Source: Cognatishimia maritima
Lineage (GTDB): Bacteria > Pseudomonadota > Alphaproteobacteria > Rhodobacterales > Rhodobacteraceae
Reading direction: 5' to 3'
DNA: 64,000 nucleotides
Assembly (NCBI RefSeq): GCF_900129685.1
Contig: NZ_FQWM01000002.1
Coordinates: forward strand, 148,654-212,653
A model generated the notes under the pieces. The model ran no database searches and had not been told where the DNA came from. It saw only the letters and a list, made by a program, of their open reading frames with translations. Positions 1-8,680 of the stretch are shown one piece after another. The position numbers were made by a program, and so were the translations under genes. Numbering within the stretch: position 1 is the first letter of the stretch; every line of letters starts with the position of its first letter.

Positions 1-108
1 ATCATCTGGAATGGAAGGTGGGCAAATGATGACCAATTCCATCTTCTTCGTTGCCCAAATACTCACCTGCACAGCGCCTGTCCTACACATGGAGTTCGCC
101 AACAATGA
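1..108 (+). CDS. Molybdopterin oxidoreductase catalytic subunit, C-terminal end (5' truncated)
   Basis: The reading frame is open from the first base and ends in TGA at 106-108, giving the last 35 residues of a protein that starts outside the window. The stop overlaps the ATG of the iron-sulfur subunit at 105 (ATGA), which indicates translational coupling. Catalytic A subunits of the DMSO reductase/SoeABC family are normally encoded just before the B and C subunits seen here, so identity is inferred from position; too little sequence is present to show a molybdenum-cofactor motif. Confidence 0.65.
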   Translation: MIWNGRWANDDQFHLLRCPNTHLHSACPTHGVRQQ

Positions 109-884
109 CTGACCTCCCAACCAGCACCGAGAAAAAACTCGGCCTTGTCATCGATCTGGACACCTGCGTGGGCTGCCACGCCTGTGTGATCTCCTGCAAA
201 GGCTGGAACACTGAAAACTACGGCGCGCCGCTTTCGGATCAACGCCCTTACGGCGAAGAACCGATGGGCACCTTCCTCAATCGCGTGCACAGCTATGAGG
301 TCAAACCAGAGGGCGGCGCGGCGCAGACCGTGCACTTCCCAAAGTCTTGCCTGCACTGTGAAAACGCGCCTTGTGTGACCGTCTGCCCAACCGGCGCAAG
401 CTATAAGCGCAAGGAAGACGGCATTGTTCTGGTGAACGAAAGCTCCTGCATTGGCTGCGGGCTGTGCGCTTGGGCCTGCCCATACGGCGCGCGCGAGCTT
501 GATCAGGCCGAGGGTGTGATGAAGAAATGTACGCTTTGTGTGGACCGGATCTATAACGAAAACCTGCCAGAAGTGGATCGGGTTCCTGCCTGCGTGCGGA
601 CCTGTCCAGCTGGCGCGCGCCACTTTGGTGACTTCGCGGACCCAGAAAGCAACGTCTCCAAGCTGACCGCAGAGCGCGGCGGTATGGACCTGATGCCCGA
701 ACTCAATACCGCGCCCGTCAATAAATACCTGCCACCCCGCCTGAAAGACAGCTGGGACGATGAAAGCGTGCTTGCGCCGTTCCTGGAACCAGTGGCCGAA
801 GAAACGCAAGGCTTCATGGGTTGGCTTGATAAGCAACTGTCTCGTCTACCGGGCGATGTCAAACAGACAGAAGGAGCAGAATAA
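105..884 (+). CDS. Four-cluster [4Fe-4S] electron-transfer subunit (SoeB/DmsB type)
   Basis: A 259-residue ferredoxin-like subunit that should carry electrons between a molybdopterin catalytic subunit and a membrane quinone subunit. Four cysteine groups are visible: CVGCHACVISC near residue 21, CLHCENAPCVTVCP near 83, CIGCGLCAWACP near 114, and CTLC followed by ACVRTCP near 142-170, the usual DmsB/SoeB pattern. The start at 105 is preferred because GGAG precedes it and it forms an ATGA overlap with the upstream stop; a start at 51 would overlap that gene heavily. There is no Tat signal, as expected for a cytoplasmic SoeB-like protein. In sulfur-oxidising alphaproteobacteria such complexes oxidise sulfite; DMSO or another substrate cannot be excluded. 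Confidence 0.88.
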   Translation: MTDLPTSTEKKLGLVIDLDTCVGCHACVISCKGWNTENYGAPLSDQRPYGEEPMGTFLNRVHSYEVKPEGGAAQTVHFPKSCLHCENAPCVTVCPTGASYKRKEDGIVLVNESSCIGCGLCAWACPYGARELDQAEGVMKKCTLCVDRIYNENLPEVDRVPACVRTCPAGARHFGDFADPESNVSKLTAERGGMDLMPELNTAPVNKYLPPRLKDSWDDESVLAPFLEPVAEETQGFMGWLDKQLSRLPGDVKQTEGAE

Positions 885-1759
885 TGCATCCAGCAGCATC
901 CGTTATTGTCTTCACCACGCTGTCCGGCGCCGGGTTTGGCATGCTGGCGTGGCTTGGCATAGACAGCACGCCATCCACTGGCTGGGGCGCTTTCGGCTAT
1001 TATTTCGTGGCCTTCGCCTTGGCTGTGGGCGGGCTATTGTCATCCACCTTCCACCTCGGCCATCCTGAGCGCGCGATGAAAGCCTTTACCCAATGGCGCA
1101 CAAGCTGGCTGTCACGTGAAGGTGTCTGCGCCGTGCTGGCACTGACCGTGATGGGCCTTTATGCGGCGGGCCTGATCTTCCTTGGCGAAGCACTTTCGAT
1201 CCTCGGTTGGATCGGCGCGATCCTCAGCCTTGGCACGGTTTACACCACCTCAATGATCTACGCGCAATTGGCAACGATCCCGCGATGGAACACACCACTG
1301 ACCTCTCTGCTTTATCTGACATTCGCCATTGCGGGTGGTGCACTGCTGACTGGAAAAGTCACGATTGCGCTTGTTCTGCTGGTGGCCGCATCCTTTGTTC
1401 AGGTGATCTGGTGGAAAAAGGGCGACACAGCCTTTGCAGATCGTGGCACCAACTTGGGCACGGCAACAGGTCTGGGCGATCGTGGTGAGGTGCGTTCACT
1501 CGCGCACCCACATACCTCACCCAACTACCTGATGCGCGAGTTCATCTATACCGTAGGTCGCAAACATGTGCAGAAACTGCGCGTGATCTCTCTGACCTTG
1601 ATGGCGGCTGTACCGGTTGTCTTGCTTGCGCTCTTTGGGGCGAACCACTTTATCGCGCTCATCGCAGTCCTCAGCCACATCGCAGGCGTTGCGACCTCGC
1701 GCTGGCTGTTCTTTGCAGAGGCCGAACACACCGTCGGCATCTACTACGGCATGCGATAG
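884..1759 (+). CDS. Membrane anchor subunit of the molybdopterin oxidoreductase (SoeC/DmsC type)
   Basis: A 291-residue, strongly hydrophobic protein with about eight predicted membrane spans, matching the size of NrfD/DmsC-type quinone-interacting anchors. It starts inside the stop codon of the iron-sulfur subunit (TAATG), so the three subunits form one operon. It would anchor the complex to the inner membrane and exchange electrons with the quinone pool. A symmetrical terminator follows 22 bases after the stop. The family call rests on topology and the order A-B-C. DmsC and SoeC cannot be separated reliably by eye. Confidence 0.85.
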   Translation: MHPAASVIVFTTLSGAGFGMLAWLGIDSTPSTGWGAFGYYFVAFALAVGGLLSSTFHLGHPERAMKAFTQWRTSWLSREGVCAVLALTVMGLYAAGLIFLGEALSILGWIGAILSLGTVYTTSMIYAQLATIPRWNTPLTSLLYLTFAIAGGALLTGKVTIALVLLVAASFVQVIWWKKGDTAFADRGTNLGTATGLGDRGEVRSLAHPHTSPNYLMREFIYTVGRKHVQKLRVISLTLMAAVPVVLLALFGANHFIALIAVLSHIAGVATSRWLFFAEAEHTVGIYYGMR

Positions 1760-1780
1760 TCACAAAGCGTTCTGAAAATC

Positions 1781-1812
1781 AAAAAGCCCCGTCACTTTGG
1801 CGGGGCTTTTTG
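1781..1812. terminator. Bidirectional Rho-independent terminator
   Basis: The arms AAAAAGCCCCG and CGGGGCTTTTT are perfect complements around a 9-base loop, so either strand gives a GC stem followed by a U run. It lies between the convergent oxidoreductase operon (+) and the DUF1523 gene (-) and can end both. Confidence 0.9.
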
Positions 1813-1835
1813 CTTGTTTGCAAAGGGTCTTTGAC

Positions 1836-2471
1836 TCAGCTTTTGCGTCCCAAACCAAACCACCTGCGGCCCCGCCGCGCTGCGCGATCCCCGGCGTCTG
1901 CGATACCATCGCCAACGCCCTCTAACACAGGATCAATGCGGGCTTCGCGAAAGCGTATCCAACGCACGCGAATGGCCCAGAAAAGCGCAAACAACACCGT
2001 CAAGATGATGATGTTCTTCCACGGAATAAATGTGGCATCCGGGCCATCAACCGGTTTGATGGCCACTGCGTTTGGGAAAATCGACAAGAACTCGTTGCGC
2101 CACCCATAGTGCCGGATCGCGACCCACTCTGGCGCGTCCTTGGTGGAAATTGCGTCATTTGCCTCGGTATAGAGGTTCGCGGTGTCGAACTTGAAATACG
2201 GCGGCCAGCTCCAGCCAGTATCCTCGTTTCGATACACAATCGCGTCGCCATTGGGGCGCACCGCTTGAATAAACTGCACGTCACGATTGCTTAGGTTGGT
2301 CGATTGCGCGTCCGGCTTGGACCAAAACATGCGCGTCCAATCGTTGAGTTCCTGACGTTCCTCATAGGTATTTACAATGCGCACCACGTCATGCTGCGCC
2401 AAAGTGTAGTGAAAAAACGCGAAGGTCAGCAGCAAGAGCAACCCTCTGAAAATCCATTTGATATACGCCAT
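1836..2471 (-). CDS. DUF1523 family membrane protein
   Basis: A 211-residue protein with an N-terminal membrane segment (about residues 5-25), a soluble central part rich in Trp and Tyr, and a second membrane segment around residues 145-165, followed by a basic, glycine/arginine-rich tail. I recognise it as the DUF1523 family common in Rhodobacteraceae; no function is known to me. The ATG at 2471 is chosen over a TTG four codons upstream, because a GGGGG stretch lies at a suitable distance. It is divergent from the sodium-channel gene across a 157-base gap. Confidence 0.75.
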   Translation of the reverse strand: MAYIKWIFRGLLLLLTFAFFHYTLAQHDVVRIVNTYEERQELNDWTRMFWSKPDAQSTNLSNRDVQFIQAVRPNGDAIVYRNEDTGWSWPPYFKFDTANLYTEANDAISTKDAPEWVAIRHYGWRNEFLSIFPNAVAIKPVDGPDATFIPWKNIIILTVLFALFWAIRVRWIRFREARIDPVLEGVGDGIADAGDRAARRGRRWFGLGRKS

Positions 2472-2628
2472 CACGGCCCCCAATCGATGTTCCTTTCGAC
2501 ATAGGCGATCACGGGGCGCTTCTCAACTCTGTGCGCATCATTGCGTCGATTTATCAGTCTTGTCACAGGCTGACTAAGACGCCATATCCGCTGAAACGCG
2601 GCTTCAGGACAGTTTAGGAGCAATCAAT

Positions 2629-3420
2629 ATGGCAGACGCCCGCATGGTCGAGCGCAATCGCATCAATGATTTTGTGGAAAGCCCGGCGTTCCGCAACGCC
2701 ATCTTTGGCATCATTATTTTCAACGCCATTTTGCTCGGGCTGGAAACCTCTCCTGCCGTGATGTCCTTTGCGGGTGGCTTGATCCATTTCCTTGATACGG
2801 CCTGCCTTGCGATTTTCGTGTTTGAAATTGCGCTGAAACTCTACGCGCGTCGGCTGCGGTTCTTTACCAACCCATGGGCGGTGTTTGACCTCTTTATTGT
2901 CGGTGTCTCCCTTATCCCCGGCTCCTCGGGTTTCAGCGTACTGCGGGCCTTGCGTATTCTGCGCGTTTTGCGGATCATTTCGATCGCTCCCCGTCTGCGG
3001 CGCGTGGTCGAGGGGTTCATCACAGCCCTCCCCGGCATGGGATCTGTTTTCCTACTGATGGCGATCATTTTTTACATTGGATCGGTTATGGCCACAAAAC
3101 TGTTCGGCGGCGCCTTCCCTGAATGGTTCGGGAACCTTGGCCTCTCGGCCTATAGCCTGTTCCAAGTGATGACCTTGGAAAGCTGGTCCATGGGCATCGT
3201 GCGCCCTGTGATGGAAATCTACCCGCTGGCATGGGCCTTTTTTGTGCCATTCATCATGGTCACAACATTCGCTGTTGTGAACTTGCTGGTAGGCCTGATT
3301 GTGAACTCTATGCAGGATGCCCACCACGAGGAAGACGTCGCAAAAACAGACACCTACCGCGACGAGGTTCTGACCCGCCTAGAGGCCATCGAAGCAAAGC
3401 TTGATCGCGCCAATCGCTAG
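2629..3420 (+). CDS. Bacterial voltage-gated sodium channel (NaChBac/BacNav family)
   Basis: A 263-residue, single-domain six-helix ion channel that would work as a homotetramer in the inner membrane. The S4 voltage sensor has arginines at 106, 109, 112 and 115, each three residues apart. The pore loop carries the selectivity filter TLESWSM at about residues 182-188, the signature of Na+-selective BacNav channels such as NavAb and NaChBac. After S6 (about 203-228) comes a charged C-terminal helix (about 235-262), where the family forms a four-helix coiled coil. The start has a good ribosome site, TAGGAG. Known homologues influence motility, chemotaxis and pH response; none of that can be read here. 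Confidence 0.93.
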   Translation: MADARMVERNRINDFVESPAFRNAIFGIIIFNAILLGLETSPAVMSFAGGLIHFLDTACLAIFVFEIALKLYARRLRFFTNPWAVFDLFIVGVSLIPGSSGFSVLRALRILRVLRIISIAPRLRRVVEGFITALPGMGSVFLLMAIIFYIGSVMATKLFGGAFPEWFGNLGLSAYSLFQVMTLESWSMGIVRPVMEIYPLAWAFFVPFIMVTTFAVVNLLVGLIVNSMQDAHHEEDVAKTDTYRDEVLTRLEAIEAKLDRANR

Positions 3421-3509
3421 CCATTTCGACACTTCGGACGTATTGCTGCCGACAAGTTTTGTCGCCCATGGACGCTTGAAGCCTGCGCCTGATCCTCTAG
3501 GCTTAGACC

Positions 3510-4508
3510 ATGAGCAAAATGCAAACCGGTCCCAAAAACCTGATCACGGATGTTGCCGGCCTTAAGGTCGGAAATGCGCAGGATGACGCGCTGAAATCGG
3601 GCGCGACGGTTTTGACCGCAGATCAACCTTTCACCGCTGGCGTTCATGTCATGGGCGGCGCACCGGGGACGCGAGAGACGGACCTGCTGGCGCCCGACAA
3701 GACCGTGCAGCAGGTGGATGCGCTGGTGCTCTCGGGTGGGTCGGCTTTTGGGTTGGATGCGGCGTCGGGCGTCGTGGATGCGCTGCGTGCGCAGGGGCGC
3801 GGTTTTCGCGTGGCCGATCAATATGTGCCGATTGTCCCGGCAGCGATCCTATTTGACCTGATCAATGGTGGTGACAAATCTTGGGGCGAAAACCCCTATC
3901 GCGCATTGGGGCGGGATGCGGTGTTGTACGCAGCGGAGGACTTCGACCTTGGCACTGTCGGTGCGGGCACCGGGGCCACCACCGCAAGTTTCAAAGGCGG
4001 GTTGGGCTCGGCCTCTGTTGTCACACCCAGTGGGCATACTGTCGGGGCCTTGGTGGCGGTGAATGCGCTTGGCGATGCGGTTGTGCCCGGTACGCGGCAT
4101 TTCTGGGCATCACCATGGGAAATGGGGGATGAGTTTGGTGGCTTCGGCATCGCCAACGACGTCTCAAAAAACTGGCCCAAAACCAAACTCAGCGCGCATA
4201 ACACCACCATTGCGATCGTCGCGACCGATGCAGACCTGACGCAAGCACAATGCACACGAATGGCCACCGCTGCCCATGACGGCATGGCCCGCGCCTTGGT
4301 GCCCAGCCACACGCCCATGGACGGCGATCTTGTCTTTGCGGCAGCGACCAATGCAAAACCTTTGACCGATCCCGTCGCTGACACGCTGATGATTGGTCAC
4401 GCCGCAGCGACTTGCCTTGCGCGCGCCATTGCCCGCGGCGTCTATTTGGCACGGCCCGACAAAAGCGATCTGGTTCCGGCTTTCTCAGATATCCACAGAA
4501 AACCCTGA
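3510..4508 (+). CDS. P1 family (DmpA/NylC-like) self-processing aminopeptidase/hydrolase
   Basis: A 332-residue Ntn-type hydrolase of peptidase family S58/P1, which includes DmpA aminopeptidase and the nylon-oligomer hydrolase NylC. The N-terminal ITDVAGLKVGN and LSGGSAFGLDAASGV segments are characteristic. The likely autocleavage site is Asn231-Thr232 (HNTT), which would release a new N-terminal Thr nucleophile, as in NylC. There is no signal peptide. Substrate is unknown; the family acts on small peptides, beta-peptides or cyclic and linear amides. It ends 11 bases before the Pho-box array of the next gene. Confidence 0.85.
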   Translation: MSKMQTGPKNLITDVAGLKVGNAQDDALKSGATVLTADQPFTAGVHVMGGAPGTRETDLLAPDKTVQQVDALVLSGGSAFGLDAASGVVDALRAQGRGFRVADQYVPIVPAAILFDLINGGDKSWGENPYRALGRDAVLYAAEDFDLGTVGAGTGATTASFKGGLGSASVVTPSGHTVGALVAVNALGDAVVPGTRHFWASPWEMGDEFGGFGIANDVSKNWPKTKLSAHNTTIAIVATDADLTQAQCTRMATAAHDGMARALVPSHTPMDGDLVFAAATNAKPLTDPVADTLMIGHAAATCLARAIARGVYLARPDKSDLVPAFSDIHRKP

Positions 4509-4519
4509 CGCAGGGTGAA

Positions 4520-4559
4520 CTGTCACAAAACCGAAACTTAATCGTCACATCCGCGTAAC
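4520..4559 (+). promoter_or_regulatory. Pho-box array (four 11-bp units)
   Basis: Four heptamers lie exactly 11 bases apart, each followed by a 4-base spacer: CTGTCAC at 4520, CCGAAAC at 4531, TCGTCAC at 4542 and GCGTAAC at 4553. A further CGTCAC at 4567 is slightly out of phase. The alphaproteobacterial PhoB site is a direct repeat of CTGTCAC-like heptamers with 4-base AT-rich spacers, so this looks like a double Pho box. It lies 45-85 bases upstream of the phytase-like gene, a sensible phosphate-starvation target. Confidence 0.75.
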
Positions 4560-4604
4560 GCAGAGCCGTCACGTCCCCAGCACCTATTCAATAAGGAGCC
4601 TAGG

Positions 4605-6788
4605 ATGTCTGCGCGTCTTCTTTGCCTGACGTCGGCCTTTGCCCTGACCGCCGGTCTGGCAAATGCCGAAATGAACTTCAACCGTATCGCGTCTTTCGCA
4701 ACCCCGCTGAACATGGCGGCGGGCGAGGACACCTCCCGTGAAACCTCTGCGGAAATCATCGACGTCACAGCTGACGGCATGACGCTGGTCTACACCGACA
4801 GCCCACTGGGCGCGCTTGGTCGTGTGGACATCACCAACCCTGCGAATCCAAAGCCTCTGGGCAACATCGCCCTAGATGGAGAGCCAACATCTGTTGCGAT
4901 CATCGGTACGACGGCCTACGCAGGTGTCAACACATCTGAATCCTACACAGCGCCATCTGGTCACCTCGCAGCCATCGACGTGGCATCCGGTGAAACCGTT
5001 GCATCTTGTGATCTCGGCGGTCAGCCTGACTCCATCGCCGCATCAAAAGACGGCAAGTTCATCGCCGTTGCGATTGAAAACGAGCGCGATGAAGACCTGA
5101 ACGACGGCATCATCCCTCAGCTGCCAGCTGGCAATTTGGTTCTGGTGAACACGACGGAAGGCGGTCTGGACTGTTCTTCGCTAAAAATGGTGGACCTGAC
5201 AGGTCTGGCAGACATCGCAGGTTCCGACCCAGAGCCAGAATATGTTTCGATCAACAACCTCGGCGAAACCGTCATCACTCTGCAAGAAAACAACCATCTG
5301 GTTGTGGTCTCTGCAGCGGGTGAAGTTGTGAACCACTTCTCTGCGGGTGCCGTTGATCTGCATAACATCGACGCAACCGACGAACGCGGCGCGCTGATCT
5401 TTACCGAGTCCCAAGAAGGTCGTCTGCGCGAACCTGACGCCGTGACTTGGATCGACGACAATCACTTCGCAACGGCCAACGAAGGCGATTACAACGGCGG
5501 CTCTCGCGGTTGGACGATCTTCAACAAGAACGGCACTGTTGTTTACGAAAGCGGTGTTGAATTCGAACACGCCATCGTTCAAATCGGCCACTACCCAGAC
5601 AAACGCTCTGACGCGAAAGGTGTAGAGCCTGAGTCCGTGACCTTCGGCGAATTCAACGGTACGCCTTATGTATTTGTTGGTGCTGAGCGCGCCTCTGTTG
5701 TGGGCGTCTATGATGTCACCGACCCTGCCGCCCCTGTTCTGAAACAGCTGTTGCCATCCGGTGTTGGCCCAGAAGGCTACGTGACCATCCCAGAGCGTAA
5801 CCTGCTGGTGTCTGCGAACGAAAAAGACCTGATCGAAGATGGTGGCGCACGTGCACACGTCATGCTGTTTGAACAGCAGGATGCACCGGCTGCTTACCCA
5901 CACTTGACATCTGCGGGCATGGATGAACTGACCGGCTGGGGCGCGATCTCTGGCATGGTGGCTGACAAAGACGGTATCGTTTGGGCCGTGAACGACAGCT
6001 TCTACGGCTTCCAACCGTCCATCTTCAAGATCGACACCAAAACAACACCTGCGACCATCACCGATGTGATCCGCATCGAGCGCACCTCTGGCCCAGCGCA
6101 GAAACTGGACCTCGAAGGCATCACTCTGGATGGCAAAGGTGGCTTCTATGTCGCATCCGAAGGCCGCACAGAGCGTCTGATCCCACATGCGATCTATCAC
6201 GTGTCTGCGGAAGGTAAGATCAAGAACCTGAAGGGCGAGATCGGCATCCCGGCAGAGCTGGCAGCGGTCGAAAAGCGCTTTGGCTTTGAGGGCATCACCA
6301 AGGTTGGCGACACCCTGTGGATGGCCGTTCAACGTGAGTGGAAAGACGATCCGGCGAACCACGTGAAACTGGTGGCCTACAACCTTGAAACCAAAGAATG
6401 GGGCGCGGTTCTTTATCCAAAAGCAGAGCCTGCAACCGGTTGGGTTGGCCTTTCAGAAATCGTAGCACACGGTGACTACGTCTATGTTGTGGAGCGTGAC
6501 AACCAGCACGATTACCGCGCGGTGACCAAGAAAATCTACCGCATCCCTGCGGCAGAGATGGTTCCTGCGGCATTGGGCGGTGAGCTGCCAGTGGTGTCCA
6601 AAGAGCTGGTGCGCGACCTGCTGCCAGACCTAACCTCCACCGGTGGTTACGTTCTGGACAAGGTCGAAGGCCTCGCAATCATGGAGGACGGCACAGCGTT
6701 CGTGTCCACCGACAACGACGGTGTTGACGACCACTCTGGCGAGACCATGTTCTTCTCCATCGGCAAGATCTCTGACCAGAACTCCTAA
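4605..6788 (+). CDS. Secreted esterase-like phytase-family protein, probably phosphate-regulated
   Basis: A 727-residue exported protein: a cleavable signal peptide (about residues 1-21, ending LANA) is followed by beta-propeller-like repeats. Residues of roughly 30-430 resemble choice-of-anchor-I propeller proteins. About residues 440-720 match the phytase-like esterase domain, with WAVNDSFYGFQPS, LDLEGITLDGKGGFYVASE and FEGITKVGDTLWMAVQ as typical segments. Such proteins are thought to hydrolyse phosphate esters in the periplasm, although enzymatic proof for the family is thin. The AAGGAG ribosome site and the Pho boxes at 4520 support phosphate-limited expression. It is transcribed alone and is followed by a terminator. 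Confidence 0.8.
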   Translation: MSARLLCLTSAFALTAGLANAEMNFNRIASFATPLNMAAGEDTSRETSAEIIDVTADGMTLVYTDSPLGALGRVDITNPANPKPLGNIALDGEPTSVAIIGTTAYAGVNTSESYTAPSGHLAAIDVASGETVASCDLGGQPDSIAASKDGKFIAVAIENERDEDLNDGIIPQLPAGNLVLVNTTEGGLDCSSLKMVDLTGLADIAGSDPEPEYVSINNLGETVITLQENNHLVVVSAAGEVVNHFSAGAVDLHNIDATDERGALIFTESQEGRLREPDAVTWIDDNHFATANEGDYNGGSRGWTIFNKNGTVVYESGVEFEHAIVQIGHYPDKRSDAKGVEPESVTFGEFNGTPYVFVGAERASVVGVYDVTDPAAPVLKQLLPSGVGPEGYVTIPERNLLVSANEKDLIEDGGARAHVMLFEQQDAPAAYPHLTSAGMDELTGWGAISGMVADKDGIVWAVNDSFYGFQPSIFKIDTKTTPATITDVIRIERTSGPAQKLDLEGITLDGKGGFYVASEGRTERLIPHAIYHVSAEGKIKNLKGEIGIPAELAAVEKRFGFEGITKVGDTLWMAVQREWKDDPANHVKLVAYNLETKEWGAVLYPKAEPATGWVGLSEIVAHGDYVYVVERDNQHDYRAVTKKIYRIPAAEMVPAALGGELPVVSKELVRDLLPDLTSTGGYVLDKVEGLAIMEDGTAFVSTDNDGVDDHSGETMFFSIGKISDQNS

Positions 6789-6810
6789 GAGGTTCTTTCA
6801 AAGAAATAGC

Positions 6811-6841
6811 GCGCGCGGGGTGGAAGCCCCGCGCGTTTTCT
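6811..6841 (+). terminator. Rho-independent terminator after the phytase-like gene
   Basis: A 9-bp perfect GC stem (CGCGCGGGG / CCCCGCGCG) with a 6-base loop is followed by TTTTC, 22 bases after the stop codon. Confidence 0.85.
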
Positions 6842-6848
6842 ATTGTCG

Positions 6849-6875
6849 CTTGACGCATGCATCGCAATTCCATAG
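6849..6875 (+). promoter_or_regulatory. Possible RpoH-type promoter for the Hsp70-like gene
   Basis: CTTGACG at 6849 and TCCATAG at 6869 are separated by 13 bases, close to the RpoH pattern CTTGAAA-N13/14-CCCATNT seen more clearly before the Hsp20 gene. It lies 33 bases upstream of the Hsp70-like start. TTGACG can equally serve as a housekeeping -35 element, so the assignment is tentative. Confidence 0.35.
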
Positions 6876-6907
6876 CAAGCGCGTCTTTCTGACCCCCGGA
6901 GCGCATT

Positions 6908-8149
6908 ATGTCAGCATCGTCGCACACCCTTGGCATCGACTTTGGCACATCCAACTCTGCCGCGGCCTTTGTGCAGGATGGTACCGTCCATTTTGTGGAA
7001 ATGGCGCCGGGGTCAAACACGCTGCCGACCAGTTTCTTTTTCGACTTTGAAAGCCGTAAAACGCTGATCGGCCACGCAGCAGACCGCGCGCTTTTGAACG
7101 GGGATGAAGGCCGCTATATGCGCGCACTGAAACGTGTGCTGGGCACGGCTTTAATGCATGAAAAGCGACAGCTGCTAAACCAACGACTGACCTTTGTCGA
7201 TATCATCGGCGATTTTCTGAAACGCTTGAAGGACCAAGCAGAAGCCACCACCGGCCAAACATTTGACCATGCCATTTCTGGTCGTCCGGTTGTGTTTCAT
7301 GGCACCGGCGATCCGCGCGAGCAGCAGGCCGAGGATGATCTGCGACGATGTTATGAGGCCGCTGGTTTTAAGAGCGTGTCGTTTCTGCCCGAACCGCAGG
7401 CGGCCGCGCTGGCTAGTGGTGCGAAGCCCGGCCTTGGGCTAATTGTGGACATCGGCGGCGGCACCTCGGATTTCACGGTTTTTCGCCATGGCGCGGATGG
7501 GCAACACGAGGTTTTGGCAAACCATGGGGTGCGTATCGGCGGCACCGACTTTGACCACCTGATCAGCATTGCCAAGGTCATGCCTCTGCTGGGCAAAGAC
7601 ACCGAACTCCGTCGCGAATTTGGACCGGGCACAACACCAATGCCTGTCAATATTTTCCACGATTTGGCAACTTGGGAAAAGATCCCGTTCCTTTACACCA
7701 CCCAAACCCGTCGCAAGGTTGCAGAGATGGCTGCGCTTTCATTGGCCCCAAAACGCCTTGCCCGTTTGCAAACCGTCCTGACAGACGAAACCGGCCATGA
7801 CATCGCCTTTGCTGTCGAAGCGGGTAAGGTTGCGGCGAACTCTGAGGACAGCAATGGCGTGATTAACTTGGGCATCGTTGAAAGCGGCCTGGCTGCCATG
7901 CTTTCAGCCATCGATATGAACGCGATTTTGTCCAGTCAGGCAGAGCATTTGAAAACAGGCGCGCTGGAAACACTTGCGCTTGCGGGCAAAACACCAGCGC
8001 AGATCGACCAGGTGATCTATGTTGGCGGCTCTAGCTTGATGGGTTTTGTATCAGACGCGATGAAAGACACGTGTCCAACCTCTGAGCATATTTATTCAGA
8101 GGTGTTCACAGCCGTTGTCAAAGGCCTCGCCCTCGCCGCGCGGAAATGA
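6908..8149 (+). CDS. Hsp70-family ATPase without substrate domain (YegD-like)
   Basis: A 413-residue actin-fold ATPase. The phosphate-1 loop GIDFGTSNS is at residues 9-17, the phosphate-2 loop VDIGGGTSD at about 179-187, and the adenosine motif VGGSS at about 371-375. The protein ends soon after the nucleotide-binding domain, so the DnaK substrate-binding domain and lid are missing, as in E. coli YegD. A CGGAG ribosome site supports the ATG at 6908. It is placed next to the convergent Hsp20 gene, so a proteostasis role is plausible, but its clients are unknown. Confidence 0.85.
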   Translation: MSASSHTLGIDFGTSNSAAAFVQDGTVHFVEMAPGSNTLPTSFFFDFESRKTLIGHAADRALLNGDEGRYMRALKRVLGTALMHEKRQLLNQRLTFVDIIGDFLKRLKDQAEATTGQTFDHAISGRPVVFHGTGDPREQQAEDDLRRCYEAAGFKSVSFLPEPQAAALASGAKPGLGLIVDIGGGTSDFTVFRHGADGQHEVLANHGVRIGGTDFDHLISIAKVMPLLGKDTELRREFGPGTTPMPVNIFHDLATWEKIPFLYTTQTRRKVAEMAALSLAPKRLARLQTVLTDETGHDIAFAVEAGKVAANSEDSNGVINLGIVESGLAAMLSAIDMNAILSSQAEHLKTGALETLALAGKTPAQIDQVIYVGGSSLMGFVSDAMKDTCPTSEHIYSEVFTAVVKGLALAARK

Positions 8150-8155
8150 CGCCAA

Positions 8156-8186
8156 ATAAAAAGGCCCCCGCATTTGCGAAGGCCCA
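8156..8186 (-). terminator. Terminator of the Hsp20 gene
   Basis: Read on the minus strand, GGCCTTCGC and GCGGGGGCC pair (two G-U pairs) around AAAT and are followed by TTTTTAT. It lies between the convergent hsp70-like and hsp20 genes. Confidence 0.75.
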
Positions 8187-8207
8187 AAGATCAAACGATA
8201 CGTCCGT

Positions 8208-8678
8208 TTAGTTCACGGATTTCGCATCCACAACGTCCGCTTCAATCGCTTTGCCGCTGCGCGCGATTTCAATGCGGCGCGGCTTCAACGCCTCGGGCAC
8301 TTCACGCACAAGGTCGATGTGCAGCATGCCATCTTCGTGGCTTGCACCGGTCACGCGCACGTGGTCTGCCAATTGGAAGCGGCGTTCAAAAGCGCGAGTC
8401 GCAATGCCGCGATGCAGATAGGATTTTTCGTCCTTGGCGTCTGGCTTGCGCGCGGTCACGATCAGCGCGTGTTCCTTGACTTCGATGCCAAGATCATCGG
8501 CGGAAAAACCTGCCACCGCGATCGAGATACGATAGGCATCTTCGGCAGTTTTTTCGATATTGTAGGGTGGGTAGCTAGAGCTGGTGACATTGTCAGACAG
8601 GACACGATCCATCATGTCTGCGATCTGATCAAAGCCAACGGATGCACGGTAAAGCGGTGCAAAATCATAAGTGCGCAT
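8208..8678 (-). CDS. Small heat-shock protein, Hsp20/IbpA family
   Basis: A 156-residue cytoplasmic holdase that binds unfolding proteins under heat stress. The alpha-crystallin domain covers about residues 35-135 and contains the segment AVAGFSADDLGIEVKEHAL. The region after it includes FERRFQLADHVRV and a late L(V)REVPEALKPRRIEI segment typical of IbpA-like proteins. The start has a strong GGAGGA ribosome site, which is buried in a ROSE-like hairpin. An RpoH-type promoter lies about 100 bases upstream. Expression is therefore expected to be heat-induced at both transcription and translation. Confidence 0.93.
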   Translation of the reverse strand: MRTYDFAPLYRASVGFDQIADMMDRVLSDNVTSSSYPPYNIEKTAEDAYRISIAVAGFSADDLGIEVKEHALIVTARKPDAKDEKSYLHRGIATRAFERRFQLADHVRVTGASHEDGMLHIDLVREVPEALKPRRIEIARSGKAIEADVVDAKSVN

Positions 8679-8680
8679 GG

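Noticed and set aside
5181-6362. A 393-residue minus-strand frame opposite the phytase-like gene
   Set aside because: It mirrors the coding gene, has no recognisable motif, and its composition is that of an antisense shadow.
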